In this document: positions 57,069 to 64,000 of the stretch, in pieces | How the letters are laid out: each line of letters begins with the position of its first letter | Numbering within the stretch: position 1 is the stretch's first letter | DNA from: Planktothricoides sp. SR001 | GTDB taxonomy: Bacteria; Cyanobacteriota; Cyanobacteriia; Cyanobacteriales; Laspinemataceae | Direction: 5' to 3' | Assembly (NCBI RefSeq): GCF_001276715.1 | Contig: NZ_LIUQ01000006.1 | Location: forward strand, 22,687-86,686 | DNA: 64,000 bases | Made by a program: the position numbers and the translations under genes | Notes under the pieces: model-generated | Database searches by the model: none | Told to the model about the DNA's origin: nothing | Seen by the model: only the letters and a program-made list of their open reading frames with translations

Positions 57069-60000
57069 ATGATTTTTATCCCTGGATACAACATGAATGA
57101 AACGATCCATCAGAGCGATCGCACATTAGTCTACCGAGGAGAACGACAACGCGATCGCCAGCCAGTAATAATTAAAATTCCTAGGGCAGAATCGCCAAAT
57201 CATTGGTTAAATATTTCGCGGATTACCCATGAGTATGCGATCGGCAAAAATTTCAACGATCCGGGATTAATCAAAATCTATGAACTCTGCCAAACTAATC
57301 AAGGAATCCCGGCTTTAATATTAGAAGACTTTGGCGGGGAATCTTTGACAAAATTTTTAGTCAATCATCCCTTATCTTGTCTGGATTTTTTGACTCTGGC
57401 GCTTCAGCTAACCCAGAGTTTAGATGTCTTACAAAAAGCACAAATAATTCATCAAAATATTCATCCCGGAAATATTTTAATTAACCCGATTAGTAAAATC
57501 ATTAAACTGATTGATTTTAGCATGGCCAGCCCGGTAGAACACCTCCCTGGGCAAGGAAATAATTTGAGAGATTTTCGCCATATCCCTGGTATCAGCGCTT
57601 ATACTTCTCCTGAACAAACCGGCAGAATGAATCGGGGCATTGATTATCGCACAGATTTCTATTCTTTGGGTGTGACATTTTATCAAATGTTAACGGGAAA
57701 TCTACCCTTTGAAGCCAGTGAACCTTTAGAATGGATTTATTGTCATATTGCCAAAACTCCCCAGCCGATTGCCCCGTCACTAAATCCAAAATTGGCAATA
57801 CCCCAGTCATTGGCTAACATTGTTTTCAAATTATTGGCGAAAAATGCTGAAGACAGATATCAAAGCATTCGGGGACTTCAAGCCGATTTACAAACTTGTT
57901 TAGATCAGTTGATTTTTACCGGAACTATAGAAAATTTTATCCTGGGACAACAGGATATGGCGGAGCAATTTCAAATTCCCCAGAAGCTCTACGGTCGAGA
58001 AAAAGAACTGGCGACTTTAATTAAAATTTTTCAAGCGGTTAATTCGGCGAGTAAGTCTGGCCATGATGCCATGAAAAAAAAATGTCCCCGCCACCCACAA
58101 GTCGTTTTAATTTCTGGGTATTCTGGGATTGGCAAATCTGCCTTAGTCCGGGAAATTCATCAGCCGATTGTGGCGAATCGGGGTTATTTTATTGGGGGAA
58201 AATTCGATCAGTATCAGCGGAATGTTCCTTATTCCGCGTGGCTGAATGCAATGCAGGAATTAATTTGCCAAGTTTTAACGGAAAGCGAAGCCAAAGTGCA
58301 AGCTTGGCAGGAAAAAATTATGCATAAGTTAGGCCAAAATGCTCAGGTCATGGTTGAGGTCATTCCTGAGTTGGAATTGATTCTGGGTAAACAACCGCCA
58401 GTCAAAAAACTTGGGGTGACGGAATCAGAAAATCAGTTTAATTTACTGTTTTTAGAGTTGATCTCGGTGTTTAGTCAGAACTCTCCATTGGTGATATTTT
58501 TGGACGATCTCCAGTGGGCAGATTCTGCTTCCCTTAAGTTACTAGAGTGCTTGATTTTCGATATTGCATCCGCAACGGTTCGCGATCGCGATTCCCTTTC
58601 CGGATCCGCTTCGCGGAATCGCCCCTTAGTCAGCAACAGTTCAGGGGAGGATCCAGAAGCGATCGCCCCGGTTGACCCATTATCGGTTCCTGACAGCGAT
58701 CCTGACAGGGATCCTGAGAGCGATCGCCCCAGTCGTCTGGTGATCGTGGGGACGTATCGCGATCGCGATCTATCGGCAACTGAAGCTTGGCAATTGACGT
58801 TAGATCAAATTCAATCTAACCCTCAGCCTAACCCTCAGCGAGTCACCGAGATTAAACTCCGTCCCTTAACGATTAATGCGATCGATGAACTGATCAGTGA
58901 TACCCTGCAATGTCCTCCAGAATGGACTCAACCCTTGGCAGAACTGTTATTTCATAAAACCAGCGGCAATCCTTTTTTCTTAAAGCAACTTTTACAATCT
59001 TTGTATCAGCAAAAGCTATTAATATATAACCGGGAAACCCGCCGCTGGCAATGGGATATCGAGCAGATTCAATCCGTAGAAATTACCGAAAACGTCGGGG
59101 AATTAATTCAGAAAAAATTGATCAATTTGCCATCAGGCACTTTGGAGATTTTAAAATTAGCAGCTTGCCTAGGCAACCGATTTAATTTAGAGTTTCTGGC
59201 GATCGCTGCCCAAACTTCTTTGGTAATTACCCTGGAACAAATGCAACCGGCAATCCAAGGTGATTTGATTGTCCCCCAAGGACACGATCCTTATGCGATC
59301 GCCTGCCTAAATCCCTACCTAAATCCCTGCCTAAATCAGGGGAAAATGACGGTAATTTCCCAGGATTTAGAGACCGCAAAGTCTCCACAGTCAGACATTG
59401 AAATTATTAAGTTTCCTCAATTAGTTTATCAATTTTTCCATGACCGAGTACAGCAAGCAGTTTATGGCTTAATTTCTGCCAATGAATCTAGCAAACTTCA
59501 TTTAAAAATTGGTCAGTCGCTTTTGCAACATACGCCACCGGATCGACGGTATGAGGAAATTTTTGCCATTGTGAATCAAATGAATTTGGGCAGCAGCAGC
59601 ATCACCGATTTATCTCAAAAATATGAATTAGCTAGATTAAATTTAATGGCCGGACAAAAAGCAAAAATAGCGACGGCTTATGAAGCGGCTTATCAGTATT
59701 TAACGATGGGGTTAAAACTGCTGACACCAGAAAGTTGGCAAACCCATTATGACCTGACCCTGGTGCTGCATATCGAAGCCCTACAAGCGGCTTATCTGAA
59801 TATGGAATTTGCCCAAATTGAACCCTGGGCTGAGGTGATTCTGCAAAATGCCAAAACTACCTTAGAACGAGTTAAAGTATATGAGCTAAAAATTCAGTTT
59901 TATATCGGTAGCAATCAAATTCAGCCAGCGGTGATGAATGGGTTGATTGCCTTAAAAGAACTAAAAATTATCCTACCTCAATTTCCCAGTCAATTTTCAG

Positions 60001-63000
60001 AGTTTTGGGAAAAATTGCTGGCTAATTTATTTATAGAAGAAAATCAGATTACATCTATAAAAAAATTACCATTGATGACCGATACCTATCAATTAGCTGC
60101 CATGCGAATATTGCTGAATTTAGCCCCACCCACCGCCCAGATTAATCCGAGATTATTCAGTTTAGTGGTGTTAAAAATGGTGCAATTATCCCGGACTTAT
60201 GGCAATTCTCCTTTTGCGGCTTATGGGTACGGAATTTATGGGGCGCTTCTCTGTCGGCGGGGGCTGGCGATCGCCCTGGGATATGAGTTAGGTCAACTGT
60301 CTTTAAATTTATTGGATAAATTTGAGGCTACGGAATTAAAACCCAGAGTCTATCGAACGTTTTATGGTCAGATTAATGTAGCCAAATGCCACTTAAAAGA
60401 AAGTATTATACCGTTAAGAGAAACGGTTCAATCAGGGTTAGAAAACGGAGACTTTGAATATGCAGGATATGCAGCAGTTGATGAGTGTCTGCACCGTTTT
60501 TTCTTGGGCGAAAATTTGCTATTTGTGTGGCATAAGGCTACGCAATATCTGGAATTATTAGCACCCTTGAATCAAAATTTAGCGATGGCCCAGTTAAATC
60601 TCTGGAAACAATTGGCTTTTAGTTTAAGTCGCCGTGAATGCGATCGCCAAACCGAGCAAATTTTCCCGAACCAGGAAGCATCTAGCCCTCTAGCGGTCAA
60701 CCATGCCAACGCCCTGGCAAAAATCATAGTAGCTTATTTACGGAATCAACCAGAATCAGCAATTGAGACGATCGAGAGATATCAAAAGATTCACCAGGAT
60801 GCGGATTTAATAACGCAAATTCAATTTAAATTTTATATTTCTTTACTGTTATTAATGCAGGGGCGAACCTTGCCAAAAAAAGAACAGCGCCGACTGTTAA
60901 AAATTGTCACCAAGTATCAAGGAAAACTGAAAAAGTGGGCTTTGTCTGCGCCGATGAATTTTCAGCATAAAGTTGACTTGGTGGCAGCAGAAACGGCGCG
61001 ATTACTTGGGGATGCAAATCAGGCGATCGCCGCTTACGATCGCGCCATTACCGGAGCAACGCAACAAGGCTATATCCATGAAGCGGCGATCGCCAACCAA
61101 AGGGCAGGAGAATTCTATCAAGAACGGGGCAACCAGAAAATTGCCGAAATTTATCTGCGGGATGCTTATGATGGTTATTTAAATTGGGGAGCGATCGCGA
61201 TCGTTAAACAACTAGAAACCAAATATCCACAACTATTTTCCTCCAGCATCACTCAACCAATCAAGCTGGATTCTGCCGCCACAACAGATCAAATAGATCC
61301 GATATATCGGATAGATCGGACATCCCGTCCCATCACCCCCACTCAACCCCCGTCCGTGGATTTCAATACAGTCATCAAAGCCTTGCAATCTCTAAGCAGT
61401 GAAATAATACTGGAAAATTTACTCGATCAAATTATGACAATGCTGGTGGAAAATGCCGGGGCAACTACGGGCTGCCTGCTTTGGGAATTAGAAGGCACCT
61501 GGGAGATCAAAGCCAGGGCAGTCTTAAATGAAGCCCAAACCATCATGGGTGAAAGTGCTCCGCACCGCTGTCGCGAACGTTCCCCGGTAGAAACCCGTGA
61601 GTATGTCCCCTTGTCGGTGATTAATTATGTGGAGAAAACCGGCGAAGATTTGGTCCTAGATGATGCCACCCTGGACGAACGCTTTAGCCAAGATGCTTAT
61701 ATCCAGACCAAGCAACCAAAATCAATGATTTGTACATCAATTCTGCATCAGAATAAAATGATGGGTTTGCTGTATTTGGAAAATCATCTCACCAGTTCCG
61801 CGTTTAGCTCCCAAAACCTGACCATTTTAAAACTCCTCTCTTCCCAAGCAGCGATTTGCTGGGAAAATGCCCAGCTTTACAACAGTATTTCCCTCCGGGA
61901 AAAACGGCTGCGTTCTCAAAGCAGCACCTTACTAAAACTCTCGCAGCGAAATCGACAACAAAATTCTCTGGAGTTTAGAAAAGCTTATGCGCCAACTCAA
62001 GATATTTTTGCCTTAGTCAACCGCAATTTTCAGCAGAAGCTAACCAGTCTGTCCCAGGATTTCACCCCTGGCAAAACTCATAGCAGCGATCGCTCCGACG
62101 ATCTGCTGTTATCCGTCAAAGAAATCCTAGAAGCCAGTGCTAGAACCTTGGAAATTGAACGAGTCAGCGTCTGGATCTACAATGACCAACGCACTCAGAT
62201 AAAATGCTTCGACCTTTACGAACAGACTCCCAACCGTCATACCTCTGGCATGGATCTGTCAGTTTCCGACTATCCGACGTATTTTCGGGTTTTATCCACG
62301 GAACGAATTATCGCCGCCTACGATGGTCGCACCGACATGAGAACGGCGGAATTTCGCGACCAATATTTAATTCCCCTCGGTATCACCTCCATGCTGGAAG
62401 CCCCGATTCGCGTAGGAGGGCAAATGGTGGGAGTTTTATGCCACGAACATATCGGTGCGCCCCGGCATTGGGCGATTGAAGAAGAAAACTTTGCCGCCTC
62501 GTTAGCGGATTTATTGGCCTTGGCCATTGAACGGTCTTATCGGGCGAAAGCGGAACAAGAACGCGATCGCTTCTTTAGTCTCTCCCAAGACTTACTCTGC
62601 GTCATCGATTTTCAGGGACAATTTACCCAACTCAACCCCGCCTGGGAAAGAACCCTCGCTATCTCCACCGAACAAATGTTAGGCAAATCATTTCTGGAAT
62701 TTGTCCATCCCGAAGACCGACCCAGCACCCAGACAGCGACAGAAAAACTGGTTTCTCAACAAGAAATCATTACCTTTGAAAATCGTTATCGCTGTGCGGA
62801 TGGTTCTTATCGGTGGCTATTTTGGAACGCCACACCGGATCTGGAACGGGAATTAATTTATGCCGTAGTTCACGATATCACCTATCGCGTAGAAGCCGAA
62901 GCCGCCCTGAAGCAAGCCAACGAAGAGTTGGAAATCCGGGTAGAAGCACGGACGGCGGAACTACAAGAGGCGATCGCCTCCTTGCAAAATGCCAACAAGC

Positions 63001-63953
63001 AACTCCAAGATGAAATTATCTTCCGTAGAACCACCGAAGAAGCCCTGCGCTATTCCCGATCTCGCTTAAAAGACCAAACCCAAGAACTGCAAAACGCCTT
63101 AGATCAACTCCAACGCACCCAAATTCAACTGGTACAAAATGAAAAAATGGCCAGTCTCGGACAGCTTGTAGCGGGAATTGCCCATGAAATTAATAACCCC
63201 GTAAGTTTTATCTATAGCAATCTCGATCCCCTGAACCATTACATTAATGACTTATTGCACTTATTGAATCTTTACCGGCAAGAATATCCCCAAATAAACC
63301 CGATTATTGAAGAAGGAATCGCCGCCGTTGAGTTAGATTTCTTAGTCGAAGATATCCCGAAACTTTTAGAGTCCATGAAAAGTGGCGCCGATCGCATTAG
63401 AAAAATTGTCCTGTCTTTACGGAATTTTTCTCGCCTCGACGAAGCGGCCAAAAAACGGGTGGATATCCACGAAGGACTGGAAAGCACCTTATTAATTCTG
63501 CAAAACCAACTCAAAGAAATTCAGCTAGTTAAAAACTTTGGCGAATTACCCCCCGTTGAATGTTACTCCGCCCAAATCAATCAAGTCTTTATGAATATTC
63601 TCGCCAATGCGATTGATGCCCTTCAACAAAAATATCTCAACTCCAAAGAAAAACCAGCGCAAAATCTATCATCCGATGAGAATTTCCCTCAGATTATCAT
63701 CGAAACCGAACAGATCCATGAATCTGTGAGAATTAGCATTGCCGATAATGGCTTGGGAATTCCCGAAAACATCCAAAACCGGATTTTCGATCCCTTTTTT
63801 ACCACCAAACCTGTGGGCAGTGGCACCGGACTCGGACTCTCTGTGAGTTATCAAATTGTAGTGGAAAAACATCAAGGCAACCTTTTCTGTCATTCTGAAC
63901 CGGGCAAAGGAACAGAATTTGTCATTATTCTCCCCCTGCGTTTACCGGATTAA
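57069..63953 (+). CDS. Giant multi-sensor kinase: Ser/Thr kinase-like, AAA/TPR, GAF x2, PAS, histidine kinase
   Basis: A 2294-residue protein of the cyanobacterial hybrid multi-kinase (HstK-like) type. Order: Ser/Thr kinase-like domain (about 10-270), AAA+-type NTPase (Walker A GYSGIGKS near 351, Walker B LVIFLDDLQWAD near 474), a long TPR-like helical region (about 830-1400), GAF (1443-1608), GAF (1679-1823), PAS/PAC (1832-1955), coiled coil, and histidine kinase with the candidate His in IAHEINNP (about 2039), N box and GSGTGLGLSV. The kinase-like domain looks impaired: the HRD position reads HQNIHPGN and DFG reads DFS. An inserted segment at about 501-558, rich in Asp/Arg/Ser/Pro, comes from dispersed repeat DNA. 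No membrane segment. ATG 57069 or 57093. Confidence 0.9.
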   Translation: MIFIPGYNMNETIHQSDRTLVYRGERQRDRQPVIIKIPRAESPNHWLNISRITHEYAIGKNFNDPGLIKIYELCQTNQGIPALILEDFGGESLTKFLVNHPLSCLDFLTLALQLTQSLDVLQKAQIIHQNIHPGNILINPISKIIKLIDFSMASPVEHLPGQGNNLRDFRHIPGISAYTSPEQTGRMNRGIDYRTDFYSLGVTFYQMLTGNLPFEASEPLEWIYCHIAKTPQPIAPSLNPKLAIPQSLANIVFKLLAKNAEDRYQSIRGLQADLQTCLDQLIFTGTIENFILGQQDMAEQFQIPQKLYGREKELATLIKIFQAVNSASKSGHDAMKKKCPRHPQVVLISGYSGIGKSALVREIHQPIVANRGYFIGGKFDQYQRNVPYSAWLNAMQELICQVLTESEAKVQAWQEKIMHKLGQNAQVMVEVIPELELILGKQPPVKKLGVTESENQFNLLFLELISVFSQNSPLVIFLDDLQWADSASLKLLECLIFDIASATVRDRDSLSGSASRNRPLVSNSSGEDPEAIAPVDPLSVPDSDPDRDPESDRPSRLVIVGTYRDRDLSATEAWQLTLDQIQSNPQPNPQRVTEIKLRPLTINAIDELISDTLQCPPEWTQPLAELLFHKTSGNPFFLKQLLQSLYQQKLLIYNRETRRWQWDIEQIQSVEITENVGELIQKKLINLPSGTLEILKLAACLGNRFNLEFLAIAAQTSLVITLEQMQPAIQGDLIVPQGHDPYAIACLNPYLNPCLNQGKMTVISQDLETAKSPQSDIEIIKFPQLVYQFFHDRVQQAVYGLISANESSKLHLKIGQSLLQHTPPDRRYEEIFAIVNQMNLGSSSITDLSQKYELARLNLMAGQKAKIATAYEAAYQYLTMGLKLLTPESWQTHYDLTLVLHIEALQAAYLNMEFAQIEPWAEVILQNAKTTLERVKVYELKIQFYIGSNQIQPAVMNGLIALKELKIILPQFPSQFSEFWEKLLANLFIEENQITSIKKLPLMTDTYQLAAMRILLNLAPPTAQINPRLFSLVVLKMVQLSRTYGNSPFAAYGYGIYGALLCRRGLAIALGYELGQLSLNLLDKFEATELKPRVYRTFYGQINVAKCHLKESIIPLRETVQSGLENGDFEYAGYAAVDECLHRFFLGENLLFVWHKATQYLELLAPLNQNLAMAQLNLWKQLAFSLSRRECDRQTEQIFPNQEASSPLAVNHANALAKIIVAYLRNQPESAIETIERYQKIHQDADLITQIQFKFYISLLLLMQGRTLPKKEQRRLLKIVTKYQGKLKKWALSAPMNFQHKVDLVAAETARLLGDANQAIAAYDRAITGATQQGYIHEAAIANQRAGEFYQERGNQKIAEIYLRDAYDGYLNWGAIAIVKQLETKYPQLFSSSITQPIKLDSAATTDQIDPIYRIDRTSRPITPTQPPSVDFNTVIKALQSLSSEIILENLLDQIMTMLVENAGATTGCLLWELEGTWEIKARAVLNEAQTIMGESAPHRCRERSPVETREYVPLSVINYVEKTGEDLVLDDATLDERFSQDAYIQTKQPKSMICTSILHQNKMMGLLYLENHLTSSAFSSQNLTILKLLSSQAAICWENAQLYNSISLREKRLRSQSSTLLKLSQRNRQQNSLEFRKAYAPTQDIFALVNRNFQQKLTSLSQDFTPGKTHSSDRSDDLLLSVKEILEASARTLEIERVSVWIYNDQRTQIKCFDLYEQTPNRHTSGMDLSVSDYPTYFRVLSTERIIAAYDGRTDMRTAEFRDQYLIPLGITSMLEAPIRVGGQMVGVLCHEHIGAPRHWAIEEENFAASLADLLALAIERSYRAKAEQERDRFFSLSQDLLCVIDFQGQFTQLNPAWERTLAISTEQMLGKSFLEFVHPEDRPSTQTATEKLVSQQEIITFENRYRCADGSYRWLFWNATPDLERELIYAVVHDITYRVEAEAALKQANEELEIRVEARTAELQEAIASLQNANKQLQDEIIFRRTTEEALRYSRSRLKDQTQELQNALDQLQRTQIQLVQNEKMASLGQLVAGIAHEINNPVSFIYSNLDPLNHYINDLLHLLNLYRQEYPQINPIIEEGIAAVELDFLVEDIPKLLESMKSGADRIRKIVLSLRNFSRLDEAAKKRVDIHEGLESTLLILQNQLKEIQLVKNFGELPPVECYSAQINQVFMNILANAIDALQQKYLNSKEKPAQNLSSDENFPQIIIETEQIHESVRISIADNGLGIPENIQNRIFDPFFTTKPVGSGTGLGLSVSYQIVVEKHQGNLFCHSEPGKGTEFVIILPLRLPD
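58590..58622. repeat. 33-bp dispersed repeat inside the multi-kinase gene
   Basis: The complement of this segment matches 4963-4995 at its first 21 bases (GCGATTCCGCGAAGCGGATCC with one flanking base) and last 7 (GGGAATC). The length is a multiple of three, so the frame is kept. Confidence 0.75.
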
Positions 63954-64000
63954 TTAATCTATGGGTGGGTAGGGGCGGGGGGTGTAGGGTGTAGGGGAAG
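63954..64000. repeat. TGTAGGG heptamers at the right edge
   Basis: GGGGTGTAGGGTGTAGGGG follows the kinase stop; cut by the window edge. Same heptamer family as at 9339, 10575, 53719 and 55620. Confidence 0.6.

Overview
The window reads as the chromosome of a filamentous, Oscillatoriales-type cyanobacterium. The evidence is gene content: orange carotenoid protein with ketolase and FRP, a Mg-chelatase H subunit, the NDH-1 factor CRR7, Ccs1/CcdA cytochrome c maturation and DUF2854. It is backed by very frequent GCGATCGC (HIP1) sites and dense dispersed palindromes, heptanucleotide repeats and MITE-like elements. No rRNA, tRNA, CRISPR array or intact transposase gene was recognised.

Layout. 0-1 kb: immunity gene (cut by the left edge) and papain-fold toxin on the minus strand. 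1.3-5 kb: large secreted haemagglutinin-type exoprotein. 5.7-9.3 kb: housekeeping block ffh, rpsP, KH-domain RNA-binding protein, phoH. 9.3-13 kb: accessory island with XisH/XisI, an orphan HigA-like antitoxin, a Panacea antitoxin with its toxin (plus a duplicated toxin tail) and an AbrB/PIN pair. 13-16.7 kb: HTH gene, Ser/Thr kinase fused to an RDD membrane domain, and a second RDD protein. 16.9-19.4 kb: photoprotection cluster ocp-crtW-frp on the minus strand. 19.8-22.5 kb: decayed toxin-antitoxin remnants broken by repeats. 22.7-26.4 kb: ChlH-type chelatase subunit. 26.5-31.3 kb: lipoprotein, Rpn-like nuclease, large P-loop ATPase and two small membrane proteins. 31.5-34.4 kb: DUF4330 protein, then a response regulator and histidine kinase on the minus strand.

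34.5-44.1 kb is the most distinctive region. It is a partial contractile injection system cluster: two DUF4255 proteins of different size, a tail sheath, three gp19-like tube proteins, a paralogous pair of chaperone-like proteins, a tiny charged protein and an AAA+ ATPase. No baseplate, spike or tape-measure gene is present here, so those parts must lie elsewhere if the machine is complete. The response regulator/kinase pair sits immediately upstream in divergent orientation and is a candidate regulator by position only.

44.6-57 kb: ccs1 and ccdA, Uma2 nuclease, an AT-rich unknown gene beside a DNA-methyltransferase fragment, proA, an SLH-domain membrane protein, DUF2854, crr7 and several small unknowns. 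57-64 kb: one 2294-residue multi-domain sensor kinase whose Ser/Thr kinase domain looks catalytically degenerate.

Repeats are a main theme. A 125-bp MITE with TA target duplications is present twice, once inside a DUF433 gene whose reading frame can be rebuilt exactly by removing it. Two other MITE-like elements with different termini carry the same hairpin core. A composite CCGGGTTTC repeat breaks an antitoxin gene. A family of palindromes centred on GGGGCGAAGCAT keeps its arms paired although the arm sequence changes from copy to copy.
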